This document shows, one piece after another, positions 36,858 through 45,262 of a stretch of DNA of 64,000 nucleotides. A program made the translations under genes and the position numbers. Below the pieces are notes generated by a model. It was not told the DNA's origin, ran no database searches, and saw nothing but the letters and a program-made list of their open reading frames with translations. Within the stretch, counting starts at the first letter, position 1. The number at the start of each line of letters is the position of its first letter. The DNA comes from JBHIYN01 sp041984235 (GTDB lineage: Bacteria > Pseudomonadota > Gammaproteobacteria > Ga0077536), in assembly GCA_041984235.1 (NCBI GenBank), contig JBHIYN010000008.1:62001-126000 (forward strand), given 5' to 3'.

Positions 36858-37628
36858 CTAGTACTGCACGCGGCGGGTGAAGCCGCCGTCGACGACCAGG
36901 TTGGCGCCGGTGATGAAGCCGGCGGCCGGGCTGGCAAGAAAGACCACCGCGTTGGCGACCTCTTCGGGGGTACCCATGCGCCCCATCGGGTTCTGCGACA
37001 GGGCCATCTCGTAGATCTCCGGCTGCTCGCGCTTGCGCGCGCCCCACACGCCCTCGTCGAAGTAGATGGTGCCGGGCGACACGGTATTGGCGCGGATACG
37101 CTTGGGCGCCAGTGCCGTGGCGAGGTTGGACACGTAGTTGATGAGCCCGGCCTTGACCGCGTTGTAAGGCCGCGGTCCGCCAAAGGCCTCCAGCGCCGCG
37201 GTTGACGACACCGCGACGATGGCGCCCGCGCCGGAGCGCTCGATCCAGGGCAGCGCCGTCTCCACCGTGCGTACCGTGCCGAGCAGGTCGATCTCCATGC
37301 CGAGCCGCCAGGTCTCCTCGTCCGGCGTCGTGCCGAGCGCACTGACATTGGGGATCACGATGTCGAGCCCGCCGAGATCGCGCGCGGTGGCGTCAATCCA
37401 GTGCCCCAGCGCGGCGCGGTCGGCGACGTCCGCGGCGCCGCCGCAGATCCGCGCGCCCTCGCCGCCGATCTTCTTCAGCTCCGCCACCGTGTGCGCCACC
37501 GCGTCGCCGTTGCGCGCGCAGATACCGACCGCACAGCCCTCACGTACCAGCCGCTCGGCGATCGCCCGCCCGATGCCGCGCGACGCTCCCGTGATGATGG
37601 CGCGCTTGCCCCTGAGTTCGAGATCCAT
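36858..37628 (-). CDS. Short-chain dehydrogenase/reductase (SDR)
   Basis: 256 residues with a classical SDR layout: cofactor loop TGASRGIG near residue 13, NVSA in place of the NNAG motif, catalytic serine in AVSSTAA, YNAVKAGL with the catalytic Tyr and Lys, and the C-terminal NLVVDGGFTRR. The arginine pattern after the second strand (CARNG) suggests NADP(H). It sits 41 nt upstream of the deacylase on the same strand, possibly in one transcript. The substrate is unknown. Confidence 0.9.
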   Translation of the reverse strand: MDLELRGKRAIITGASRGIGRAIAERLVREGCAVGICARNGDAVAHTVAELKKIGGEGARICGGAADVADRAALGHWIDATARDLGGLDIVIPNVSALGTTPDEETWRLGMEIDLLGTVRTVETALPWIERSGAGAIVAVSSTAALEAFGGPRPYNAVKAGLINYVSNLATALAPKRIRANTVSPGTIYFDEGVWGARKREQPEIYEMALSQNPMGRMGTPEEVANAVVFLASPAAGFITGANLVVDGGFTRRVQY

Positions 37629-38050
37629 GGCCGGGTTCCCCCTCGATGTTGGTTGTGCTGCCGTCGGCTCCGGCGACCGGGTGGGGCCGGTGGTGACGAC
37701 GGGCAGTATACGGTTGCCGCTCTTTCGGATCATCGCAACCGGGGCCACACCGGGCGGTTGACCGGGCGAGCGGCAACGGTGGCAAGGCGAGCATCGAGCC
37801 GGGACCGGGATTGCGTCTTGCCCCGGCACGTCGTCGAGTGCAAGGGGAGCGGACCCGGTAATCGAGCAGGCGTAATATGATGCGGGGAAACCGGCACGTA
37901 CTTCGGCAGCCAGCCTTCAGGTTGCGCAACAGGCCTGCTTGCGGCGCGTGTTCGCAGGTCAATCCGGCGTGTCGGTTTGCTCCGGTGTGCTCACTGGCGT
38001 TTGACAGGCAGGTCAGGGGACTGAAACGGATTCCGGATTGGCAGCATTTC
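37629..38050. other. Intergenic region before the HNH nuclease gene
   Basis: The 422 nt between the divergent SDR and HNH genes hold no coding sequence I can support. The frame of the HNH gene is open upstream to 37877 but shows no conserved sequence. The region must contain the promoters of both genes; no strong hexamer pair stands out. Confidence 0.45.
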
Positions 38051-38908
38051 ATGGCGATTACCTTCGACAAGCTCGTCATCGGTCAGGCCTACGAACGTCC
38101 GTTTCTGGCCGAGCTCTGGGGATACCGTGGTTTCCAGGCGATATCGCGCGGCGTCGTCACGCCGGCCAATACGAAGCTCATCATTCTTTTTGTCACCGAA
38201 CAGAAACAGGAATCTCTGACGCAGTACAGGGATTATCTCGATGGACCTTTCCTCCACTGGGAAGGCGAGGCGAAACATTCCAGCGACGAGCGGGTCATCA
38301 ACGCGTCGGCGAACGGGGACGAAATCCACCTGTTTCATCGGAAGGTTCACCACTCGCCATTCGTCTACATGGGACGAGTCGAACTCGAGCAACACAATCG
38401 GCTGCGCGAAAGTCCGAGCCAGTTCATCTTCACTCTGGCGGCTCGGTCAGAAGTGCGCGAATCGCGCAGTCCCTACGATGCGACTCTCGGCATCGACCTG
38501 TCCGGTGTGCCCGAAACCGAGAAGAATGCAATCGTGAAGAGTCGCATAGGCCAGGGCGTTTTTCGCGACGGGTTACTGAGGTTGTGGGGTGGTTGTGCGG
38601 TTACGGGATATACAAGACCCGTGATGCTCCTTGCCTCGCACATCAAGCCCTGGCGAATCTCGACGAATCGCGAACGACTCGACCCGCATAACGGGTTGTT
38701 GCTGCAACCCACGATCGATCGGCTGTTCGACCAGGGCCTGGTTTCGTTCGATCGAAGAGGGCGATTGCTCAGGGCTGCGAGTCTCACCAACGATGAACTC
38801 GACCAGTTGGGGATCAGGCCGGACGCCAGGCTGCGAAAGCTCGAGGATGAAACGCGACGTTACCTGCAGTATCACCGGGAACATGTGCTTGGTCGAAGCG
38901 ACGCCTGA
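38051..38908 (+). CDS. HNH endonuclease with DUF3427-like N-terminal domain (probable modification-dependent restriction enzyme)
   Basis: 285 residues in two halves. The N-terminal part (about 1-145), with YERPFLAELWGYRGFQAISRGV and FHRKVHHSPFVYMGRVEL, resembles DUF3427 and related PUA-like domains that read modified DNA. The C-terminal part (about 175-265) is an HNH_2-type nuclease: CAVTGYTRPVMLLASHIKPW, DPHNGLLLQPTIDRLFD and VSFDRRGR, with the catalytic histidine in ASHIKPW. There is no nearby methyltransferase, fitting a stand-alone type IV-like enzyme. Codon use is clearly less GC-rich than surrounding genes, suggesting transfer. The ATG at 38051 is the conserved start. The N-domain assignment is from resemblance only. 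Confidence 0.8.
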   Translation: MAITFDKLVIGQAYERPFLAELWGYRGFQAISRGVVTPANTKLIILFVTEQKQESLTQYRDYLDGPFLHWEGEAKHSSDERVINASANGDEIHLFHRKVHHSPFVYMGRVELEQHNRLRESPSQFIFTLAARSEVRESRSPYDATLGIDLSGVPETEKNAIVKSRIGQGVFRDGLLRLWGGCAVTGYTRPVMLLASHIKPWRISTNRERLDPHNGLLLQPTIDRLFDQGLVSFDRRGRLLRAASLTNDELDQLGIRPDARLRKLEDETRRYLQYHREHVLGRSDA

Positions 38909-39046
38909 CGAAAGAATGCCTGCGGGCGCGCTGCCGCGCTCACGCCCTGGCAATCGTTTTCGGACGGGCCGGTAGTCCGACGCCGACCATGTTTCGGGCG
39001 ACCGCGCCCCCTTCGTTCACCTTCAACCCCGCGCGAGGACAACACC

Positions 39047-39781
39047 GTGCAAACTGAAATCGACGAGATCGCTGACGATATCTTCCGGCTCTCGACCTTC
39101 ACGCCCGATCTGCCGCCCAGTGGTTTCACGTTCAACCAGTACCTGATCAGGGCGGAGCAACCGTTTCTCTTCCACTGCGGCGGCCGCGCGCTGTTTCCGC
39201 TGGTCTCCGCCGCGGCGCAGAAGATCCTGCCATTGGACACGCTGCGCTGGATCTCTTTCGGGCACGTGGAATCGGACGAGTGCGGTTCCATGAACCAGTG
39301 GCTGGCAGCCGCGCCGCAGGCCGAGATCGTGCACGGGGCGGTGGCCTGCATGGTCTCGCTCAACGACCTGGCCGATCGCCCGCCACGCGTACTCGCGGAC
39401 CGCGAGGTGCTGGACCTGGGCGGCAAGCGGATCAGGTACATCGACACGCCGCACGTGCCGCATGCGTGGGAATCCGGCCTGGTCTACGAGGAAACGACGC
39501 GCACCCTGTTTACGGGGGACCTGTTCACGCAGCTGGGAAAGGGGCCCGCGATCACGGACCAGAGCATCGTCAATGCCGCGATCCTCGCGGAGGATGCGTT
39601 TCACGCCATGGCCCTGACCCCGCATACAGCCCCGACGATTCGCGGATTGAAATCACTCGACGCTGTGCACCTGGCCGTCATGCATGGCTCGTGCTTCAGG
39701 GGCGACTGCGGTGCGGAGCTGGAGGCGCTGGCAGTGTATGCGGCGAATGCCCTGGGCGCGGCGAACGATGCCCCGCGTTGA
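39047..39781 (+). CDS. MBL-fold metallohydrolase (flavo-diiron-like domain)
   Basis: 244 residues of the metallo-beta-lactamase fold. The metal motif reads GHVESDECGS, similar to the HxExDxxG motif of the diiron domain in flavo-diiron (ODP) proteins. The other ligand positions fall in TPHVPHAWESG, LFTGDLFTQLG and VMHGSCFRGD. Unlike flavo-diiron NO/O2 reductases there is no flavodoxin domain, so the partner and reaction are unknown. It uses a GTG start at 39047 with CGAGGAC upstream. Confidence 0.85.
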   Translation: MQTEIDEIADDIFRLSTFTPDLPPSGFTFNQYLIRAEQPFLFHCGGRALFPLVSAAAQKILPLDTLRWISFGHVESDECGSMNQWLAAAPQAEIVHGAVACMVSLNDLADRPPRVLADREVLDLGGKRIRYIDTPHVPHAWESGLVYEETTRTLFTGDLFTQLGKGPAITDQSIVNAAILAEDAFHAMALTPHTAPTIRGLKSLDAVHLAVMHGSCFRGDCGAELEALAVYAANALGAANDAPR

Positions 39782-39796
39782 CTAGAGAAGAAGGTC

Positions 39797-39819
39797 GCTG
39801 CGGGCGAGCCGCCCGCAGC
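39797..39819 (+). terminator. Strong hairpin after the MBL gene
   Basis: GCTGCGGGCG (39797-39806) and CGCCCGCAGC (39810-39819) make a perfect 10-bp stem with a 3-nt loop, 15 nt after the stop. No T-run follows, so termination efficiency is uncertain. Confidence 0.5.
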
Positions 39820-39941
39820 CTTGCTGCGTGTTACGTCAGCCCAGGCACCCGTTCTATCGGCGTTTGCCTGCCGCAAGGACCAGTCCCAGGCCTGCCCCCA
39901 GGTCGCGGCACGCGGTAGTTCACGAGGTCAACGGACGCGCG

Positions 39942-40245
39942 ATGGAGCACGACTGGGAGTACATCGGTACGACGCGCATCCCGGTCGTTGCCCGCTCGCC
40001 CCGGGGCGAGGCGATCTACCACGGCCCCAACGGCCGGGCGACCAGGGACGACTACGCGTTGCGCCTGACCGGGCCACAAGGCCCCGGTCGGGACCACCCT
40101 CCGGTTGTTCCAGGGCATCAACGTGGTCGACCTGCAGAACAACCGCGGTACACACGTGCCGTGTCGCGGGGCGGACGCGGAGAACACGGAGCTCGAGCTC
40201 GCCAAGCGCGTGCTCGACGTCAACTACCTGACGCAGGGTCTTTGA
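39942..40245 (+). pseudogene. Small unrecognised gene broken by a frameshift
   Basis: Coherent protein sequence starts at ATG 39942 (MEHDWEYIGTTRIPVVARSP, then NGRATRDDYALRLTG) and stops being protein-like near 40075. A second coherent stretch (APVGTTLRLFQGINVVDLQN, then ENTELELAKRVLDVNYLTQGL) continues in the +1 frame to the TGA at 40243-40245. The join at about 40070-40090 therefore needs a single-base indel, either a real mutation or an assembly error. The restored protein would be about 100 residues. I do not recognise the family. Confidence 0.5.
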
Positions 40246-40362
40246 GCGACACTCGCGCGAACACCGGTACCCACTTTCAGGACCGCTTGTTCGCAGGCGC
40301 TTTGTTCTTGCCCGCAGGCCAGGTCGGGGAGCACCGTTGGCACCGCGCCTGGCGGACGATAA

Positions 40363-40841
40363 TCAGGGTGCGATGGCGCGCTCCAGCGCGGCGAGGCCGG
40401 TCGGGCCGGCGAGGTGGGCGCGCAAGGCGCCCTGGTCGTCGAAGACGAGATAGCTAGGGGTGCCGGTGAAGACTTCGCCCGTCGCGACTTCGTACATGCG
40501 GCTGAAGACCTCGAACTCGCTGAGTACGCGCGGCAAGCGCTGTGCCTGCTTCATGCGATACGCCGATACCCGCTCGGCGGCATCGAGGCCGTCGAGCGAA
40601 ATGCCGGGCACCACGGCGTCCGTGGCCTGGTGACGGGCGTGGAACTCCGAGGTCATCGGGTACTGCCCCCGGCACACACCGCAATAGGTCGTCCACAGCA
40701 TGACGACGTTCCACTTGCCGGGCGTCATGTGATCGCCGAGCCCGCGGGCCTCCCCCCGCCCAGGGTCTTCACGGGTATGCCGCTTGCGCCGGTGGCGGCA
40801 TGCGTCACCAGGCAGGCTGCCAGCAGCCAGCCACGGTGAAT
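40363..40841 (-). pseudogene. Exported TlpA-like thioredoxin protein with frameshift
   Basis: The C-terminal part (40363-40728) is a thioredoxin-fold redoxin: MTPGKWNVVMLWTTYCGVC with the CxxC site, then TGEVFTGTPSYLVFDDQG with the cis-proline. No signal peptide is in this frame. Immediately upstream in another frame lies HRGWLLAACLVTHAATGA followed by IPVKTLGG, a typical signal peptide and linker. The two frames meet at a run of six C (six G on the coding strand) at 40752-40757. One additional G would join them as IPVKTLGGGEARGLGDHMTPGKW. The start codon is unclear (possibly ATT at 40841). It may be a homopolymer sequencing error or a true frameshift. If intact it would be a periplasmic disulfide reductase or oxidase. 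Confidence 0.65.
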
Positions 40842-41053
40842 GGGGTTACGCCGCCGTAATACACCCGCTCCCGGTGGATGACAAGCGGGCCCAATGCAGG
40901 TATTGCGTCGCCTGCCGCGGTACTGCGTTGCGCTTTCCGCTGCACGCGTGCGGACTTCGCCACGGCAGCGGGCGAGCGGGCCTGCACGGCGGCAAGAGCG
41001 GGAATGGTGTTTAATCCGCTGACCCCCTGGTTCACTGGCATGAGGAGGTGACA

Positions 41054-41362
41054 ATGAAGGCGGTGGTGATCGTGCGCGGGACCCTGAAGGACCTCCCGGA
41101 TGCGCAGCTGCGCGAGGCGCACGACCAGCTGCTCGGTGAGCTGCGTGGTCCGGGCGGCGAGCTGGGTAATACCGGCTACCGGGCCTTTCGCAACAGCGCG
41201 AACCCGAACGAGCTGATGGTCATCGACACCTGGACGGACGCGGCGGGAGCGGAGGCGTTGATGTCCGATCCGGAATTGCCGTTGCGCCTCGGCAGGTTCT
41301 TCGACGGGACGCCCGCAGTGACGATTTGGACGGACTCGGGCTGGGACGGCTATGATCCCTGA
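41054..41362 (+). CDS. Small dimeric alpha/beta-barrel (ABM/EthD-like) protein
   Basis: 102 residues: MKAVVIVRGTLKDLPDAQL, TGYRAFRNSANPNELMVIDTW and a helix TDAAGAEALMSDPELPL. The strand-helix-strand-strand pattern fits the ferredoxin-like dimeric barrel of antibiotic-biosynthesis-monooxygenase-type proteins. No catalytic residues are certain. The ATG at 41054 follows GAGGAGG closely. A second protein of the same size and fold type lies 115 nt downstream. Confidence 0.7.
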   Translation: MKAVVIVRGTLKDLPDAQLREAHDQLLGELRGPGGELGNTGYRAFRNSANPNELMVIDTWTDAAGAEALMSDPELPLRLGRFFDGTPAVTIWTDSGWDGYDP

Positions 41363-41477
41363 TTGAAGCCGACTGCGCCGGGCGTACCGGCCGCCGGCTT
41401 TGCTGGCAAAGTCCGATTCGCTTCCGGGCTGACCGGTGCGATACGGCCAGGCATCGACGATTCACGGAGTCTATCCC

Positions 41478-41786
41478 ATGCCAGCCATACTCTTCGTCCG
41501 CATCGAATCCGAACTCGACGCGGACGAACTCGAGGGCCGGATGCACGAGCGTCGCCCGCGCTTCCTGCAGGTACCCGGCTTGCTGCAGAAACTGTTCGGC
41601 CGCGATCCGGCAACGGGAAGTCTCTGCGGTATCTATTTCTTCGAGGATGAGGCCGCCTTGAATGCCTACCGCGAGAGCGCGCTCGCGCAATCGATACCCG
41701 CGGCCTACGAGGCAGTGGAGGTGCGCCGAGAGGTCTATGACCTGGTGAGTTCGTTGCGACCCGAACACGGCCCGTTCCGCACGTAG
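41478..41786 (+). CDS. Small YdhR-like dimeric alpha/beta-barrel protein
   Basis: 102 residues: ILFVRIESELDADELEGRMHE, VPGLLQKLFGRDPATGSLCG, IYFFEDEAALNAYRES. The helix-strand pattern with a central IYFFED segment matches YdhR-type or related monooxygenase-like proteins whose activity is mostly untested. CGGAG lies upstream of the ATG at 41478. It may be co-transcribed with the preceding gene and with the PaiB-like gene 23 nt downstream. Confidence 0.7.
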   Translation: MPAILFVRIESELDADELEGRMHERRPRFLQVPGLLQKLFGRDPATGSLCGIYFFEDEAALNAYRESALAQSIPAAYEAVEVRREVYDLVSSLRPEHGPFRT

Positions 41787-41809
41787 CGCCGCGCTGACAC
41801 CCTGCCATC

Positions 41810-42448
41810 ATGTACCTGCCGGAGCATTTCAAAGAAGCGGATCCCGGGGCGATGCATCGCCTCATTCGCTCGTCACCCCTGGCGACACTCGTCGTCAGCA
41901 CGTCGGACGGGTTGGTCGTCGATCACCTCCCGTTCCTGCTGGACACCAGCGAGCGCGACGCCACCAAGCTGCTGGCGCACGTCCCGCGCGCCAATCCCCT
42001 GAGTCGGATAGGAGCCGGCGAAAGCGCGTGCGTCGCGGTCTTCCACGGGCCGCAGGGCTACGTCTCGCCATCCTGGTACGCGACCAAGCCGGCGCACGGC
42101 AAGGTTGTACCGACCTGGAATTATGCCGTCGTGCATGCGCACGGCGGCCTGACCGTCATCGACGATGCCGCGTGGGTCGGCAGCCAGATTACGCGCCTGA
42201 CCGAGCAACAGGAAGGCCGGCGCTCGCCCGGCTGGGCGGTGACGGATGCGCCTGCCGATTACATCCGGCGGCTGACCGCAGCACTGGTCGGGGTCGAGAT
42301 CAGGGTGGCCCGACTCGAGGGCAAAACCAAGGCCAGTCAGAACCAGCCGGCGGAGAACCAGCGCTCACTGCTGGCCGCGCTGGACCGGGAGCAGCCGGGC
42401 TCGGCGCTGACCGGACTCATGCGCTCGGTGCTCGCGCAGGAGGACTGA
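41810..42448 (+). CDS. FMN-binding PaiB-family protein
   Basis: 212-residue split-barrel flavin-binding protein. It begins MYLPEHFKEADPGAMHRLI, the standard PaiB N-terminus, with VVDHLPFLLD, AHVPRANPL, VFHGPQGYVSPSWY and VPTWNYAVVHAHG, all diagnostic. In Bacillus PaiB was described as a negative regulator of sporulation and protease genes; in proteobacteria the role is unknown and an FMN-dependent enzyme is equally possible. The last 40 residues match the usual C-terminal helix segment. Confidence 0.92.
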   Translation: MYLPEHFKEADPGAMHRLIRSSPLATLVVSTSDGLVVDHLPFLLDTSERDATKLLAHVPRANPLSRIGAGESACVAVFHGPQGYVSPSWYATKPAHGKVVPTWNYAVVHAHGGLTVIDDAAWVGSQITRLTEQQEGRRSPGWAVTDAPADYIRRLTAALVGVEIRVARLEGKTKASQNQPAENQRSLLAALDREQPGSALTGLMRSVLAQED

Positions 42449-42599
42449 CGCGCCGCGGCGGCGTGCCGCGAGGCCGCCGCCCGGATCCCCAACCTCCGCT
42501 CCTCGCGGTGTTGCCGGGGAGAGGATGCGCTAGGCTGCACCATTGGTTGTCCTTTTCGTCCCTGGTGGTTGTCGGGGGCTCTTGCAGGGAGCACCGGTC

Positions 42600-42950
42600 A
42601 TGAAGCGAATCTTCAGAGGCGCCGCGGCGATGGTCATGCTGGTCGTGTCGTTCTACGCCGGTGTCGTTTACAGCGCGGACGACGTGGAGCGCACCCTGGC
42701 GCCGCGGCCGGCGGGAAGTCTCGTGCTCGAACTGGCGTGGCGGGATAGGGATGCGTTGCGCAGCGTTCCCGACGCGTCGCCGGCAGCGCTGGAGCTGGCC
42801 GCCGCCGCACCCTTCGCGAACGACGTCGCGAACTACGGTCACATCACGGCGCTGGTCGAAGACGCGGCCAGGGTGCGGGCGGACGCCTCGGCCTGTGCTG
42901 CCGAGTTCGGCATCGATGTGCTGGGGCATGCTGCAGCGCCGGGCAGGTAG
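42600..42950 (+). CDS. Small exported protein of unknown function
   Basis: 116 residues. MKRIFRGAAAMVMLVVSFYAG is a signal peptide or membrane anchor with probable cleavage after VVYSA. The mature part is acidic and alanine-rich without recognised motifs; it contains a single cysteine (SACAAEFG). CAGGGAG is upstream of the ATG at 42600. The family is not recognised. It precedes a CPBP protease gene by 42 nt. Confidence 0.55.
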   Translation: MKRIFRGAAAMVMLVVSFYAGVVYSADDVERTLAPRPAGSLVLELAWRDRDALRSVPDASPAALELAAAAPFANDVANYGHITALVEDAARVRADASACAAEFGIDVLGHAAAPGR

Positions 42951-42992
42951 CCGCGGGCGCCTGCCGGGAACCGGGTGCGTCGGGGCGCGGCA

Positions 42993-43742
42993 ATGCCCGG
43001 CGGACTGACGACCACGCCCGTAGCGTGGCGCGCGGCCGGTGCGGGCCTGTTCTGGTCGATCGCCGGCCTGGCCGTGCTCGTCGCTGCCGAGATCCTGGCG
43101 GTGCTGGTGGTCTCCGTGGTGCGCTCTCTCGAATCCGGAGCAACGCACGGTCCCGATGACATCCGTGCCGTGTTCTACTCCGGCGACGCGATCGGCCTCG
43201 CCTTTCCCCTCGCCCTGCCACTGCTCGCGCTCGTGCTCGGCGTGGTCGCACGCAAGCGCCGCCGTACGAGCCTGTCGGCCTATGTCGCGATGCGCCCCCT
43301 GTCCCTGGCCCGGCTCGCCCCTTACCTGGCTGCGCTCGTACTGGTGTTCGGCCTGTACGAGCTGAGCGCACGCTTCGTCGACCTCAGCGAATCGGTCGAT
43401 TTCTGGCTGAACGCGTTCGCCACCGCGCACTGGCCGCTGCTGCTCCTGCTCACCTTCGTCCTGTTCGCACCGCTGACCGAGGAGTTGCTGTTTCGCGGCT
43501 TCGTCCTGCAATGCTGGCTGGACGCACGTCTGCCGGCGCCGCTCGCCGTGGTCGGTACCGCGCTGCTGTGGGCGGTCGCGCACATTCAGTACGGGCTGTT
43601 CGACGTGGCCTGGATCGTGGTGCTGGGCGTGTTGCTCGGCGCGGCCCGCGTCGGCACCGGCTCGCTGCTCGCGCCGCTGTTGCTGCACGCGCTGTGGAAC
43701 CTGGTCGGCTACCTGCAAATCCGGATGTACCCGTCGGGGTGA
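42993..43742 (+). CDS. CPBP-family intramembrane glutamic protease
   Basis: 249 residues with about seven transmembrane helices. The CPBP (Abi, CAAX protease-like) signature is complete: APLTEELLFRGFVLQ with the paired glutamates and arginine, ALLWAVAHIQYG with a histidine, and LLLHALWNLVG. Family members cleave within membranes, as in Rce1-type CAAX processing, or act in bacteriocin immunity and protein maturation. No substrate is evident nearby. The ATG at 42993 is used; an upstream in-frame start at 42975 has no better ribosome-binding site. Confidence 0.9.
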   Translation: MPGGLTTTPVAWRAAGAGLFWSIAGLAVLVAAEILAVLVVSVVRSLESGATHGPDDIRAVFYSGDAIGLAFPLALPLLALVLGVVARKRRRTSLSAYVAMRPLSLARLAPYLAALVLVFGLYELSARFVDLSESVDFWLNAFATAHWPLLLLLTFVLFAPLTEELLFRGFVLQCWLDARLPAPLAVVGTALLWAVAHIQYGLFDVAWIVVLGVLLGAARVGTGSLLAPLLLHALWNLVGYLQIRMYPSG

Positions 43743-43947
43743 GGGTGCACCGCCCCGAGAGATGCACGGATTCCACCGCAGACTGCATGTGGATATGCGT
43801 TCAGGGAGAACAATAGGGCGAGCGGACCGTCTCGGCGCGGGCGGACTGCCGCGGGTCGCATGGGCTTTCTGGACTACCGCCGTGAAACGGATGAATAATT
43901 CCAGGCGCCCACTCGCATCACAGCCCACCGGCTTCACGCATCTGCAT

Positions 43948-44865
43948 ATGCCAATTCCTGATTACCAATCGATCATGCTGCCGTTACTCGAACTGGCGGG
44001 TGATGGCGAGGTTCACCGGTATCGATCCGCTGTCGATATCCTCGCCGTGCGCTTCAACCTGTCCGCGGAAGAGCGCAGAGAGCTTCTGCCGAGTGGCAAG
44101 CAGCCGACCTTCGATAACCGGGTTGGCTGGGCGCGCACCTACATGACCAAGGCGGGATTGCTGGCTTCCCCTGCACGAGGACAATTCGTGATCACCGACC
44201 GGGGACGTCAAGTCCTGCTTGAGAATCCACCCGCGATCAACGTGCCGTACCTCGAGAGATTTCCGGAGTTCGTTGAATTTCGTAACCTGCGTCGCACTAA
44301 GCCGGCGGATGACAACGCCGCGTCGTCCGTAACAGCCTCGGACGAGAACACACCTGAGGAAGCACTAGAGTCGGCTTATCAAAGCCTGCGCGCGGACCTC
44401 GCCAGTGAAATTTTGCAAACCATCAAGGCCTGCTCGCCCGCATTTTTCGAAGAACTCGTCGTCGATCTCGTGGTGAAGATGGGATACGGGGGCTCCCGGC
44501 GGGAAGCGGGTCAGGCCGTCGGCCGTACGAGCGACGAAGGTATCGACGGCATCATCAAGGAAGATCGCCTCGGCCTGGATATCATCTACATTCAGGCGAA
44601 GCGCTGGGAAGGTGTGGTCGGTCGACCTGAAATCCAGAAATTCGCCGGTGCACTTCAAGGGCAACGCGCGCGCAAGGGGATTTTCATCACGACGTCATCC
44701 TTCTCGCGCGAAGCGCGGGATTACGTCACCAATATCGACGCCAAAATTATCCTGGTCGATGGAAAATCCCTCACCGAGTACATGATTGACCACAACGTCG
44801 GGGTGACCGTCGAAGCAACCTACGAAGTGAAACGCATGGACAGCGATTACTTCACCGAAGACTGA
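43948..44865 (+). CDS. mrr: Mrr-type modified-DNA restriction endonuclease
   Basis: 305 residues, matching E. coli Mrr (304). The N-terminal winged-helix Mrr_N domain is MPIPDYQSIMLPLLELAGDG with NRVGWARTYMTKAGLL. The C-terminal PD-(D/E)xK nuclease domain is KMGYGGSRREAGQAVGRTSD (DNA contact), DEGIDGIIKEDRLGLDIIYIQ with the catalytic Asp, and QAKRW as the QxK motif. Mrr cuts DNA with foreign adenine or cytosine methylation and needs no partner methylase. The ATG at 43948 aligns with the E. coli start. Codon use is less GC-rich than the flanking housekeeping genes, suggesting acquisition by transfer. Confidence 0.92.
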   Translation: MPIPDYQSIMLPLLELAGDGEVHRYRSAVDILAVRFNLSAEERRELLPSGKQPTFDNRVGWARTYMTKAGLLASPARGQFVITDRGRQVLLENPPAINVPYLERFPEFVEFRNLRRTKPADDNAASSVTASDENTPEEALESAYQSLRADLASEILQTIKACSPAFFEELVVDLVVKMGYGGSRREAGQAVGRTSDEGIDGIIKEDRLGLDIIYIQAKRWEGVVGRPEIQKFAGALQGQRARKGIFITTSSFSREARDYVTNIDAKIILVDGKSLTEYMIDHNVGVTVEATYEVKRMDSDYFTED

Positions 44866-44875
44866 GGCCGGCCGG

Positions 44876-45250
44876 ATGTTCAGCTTGTTCCGTCGCACCC
44901 TGCCCGAGAGCGTCGCGCGTTACTACGCCAACACGCAGCGCGAGCTGCTCTACCCGGAAGTCGTGTGGGGACTGGTGCAGGACTACACCAGCGGCCGCGG
45001 CAAGGTGTTCCGCGGCATTGCGCGCGTCGGCATGCAGGCGACGCCGTTTCGCGGCCCGGAGATCTGGCAGTCGCGCAAGCACGCGGATGCGGCGGCGGCC
45101 GAGGGCGAGCTGCTGAGTGGTCTGGAGGAAGCTGCGCAGGTATTTCCGCTCGCCTTCGAGCTGCTCGAGCGCGTGCCGGGTGATGGCCACAGCTACCTGG
45201 TCAGGCGCCGGATCGAGGGGCAGACGGCGGATGTGCCCGATCTGCCCTAG
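44876..45250 (+). CDS. Uncharacterised 124-residue protein
   Basis: Starts 10 nt after mrr. MFSLFRRTLPESVARYYANT, then a predicted mixed helix-strand protein ending LVRRRIEGQTADVPDLP. No signal peptide, membrane helix or recognised motif. The codon composition is like the host chromosome rather than like mrr, so it may belong to the older neighbourhood. It is convergent with the hydrolase at 45263, only 12 nt away. Confidence 0.6.
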   Translation: MFSLFRRTLPESVARYYANTQRELLYPEVVWGLVQDYTSGRGKVFRGIARVGMQATPFRGPEIWQSRKHADAAAAEGELLSGLEEAAQVFPLAFELLERVPGDGHSYLVRRRIEGQTADVPDLP

Positions 45251-45262
45251 CGCCGCGTGGCT

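Noticed and set aside
40363..40841. Programmed frameshift in the TlpA-like gene
   Set aside because: A six-G run can slip, but there is no stimulatory structure or conserved overlap that I can see. An indel is simpler.
42417..43937. A 506-residue minus-strand frame across the PaiB, CPBP and mrr upstream region
   Set aside because: Low-complexity composition and overlaps three well-supported plus-strand genes.
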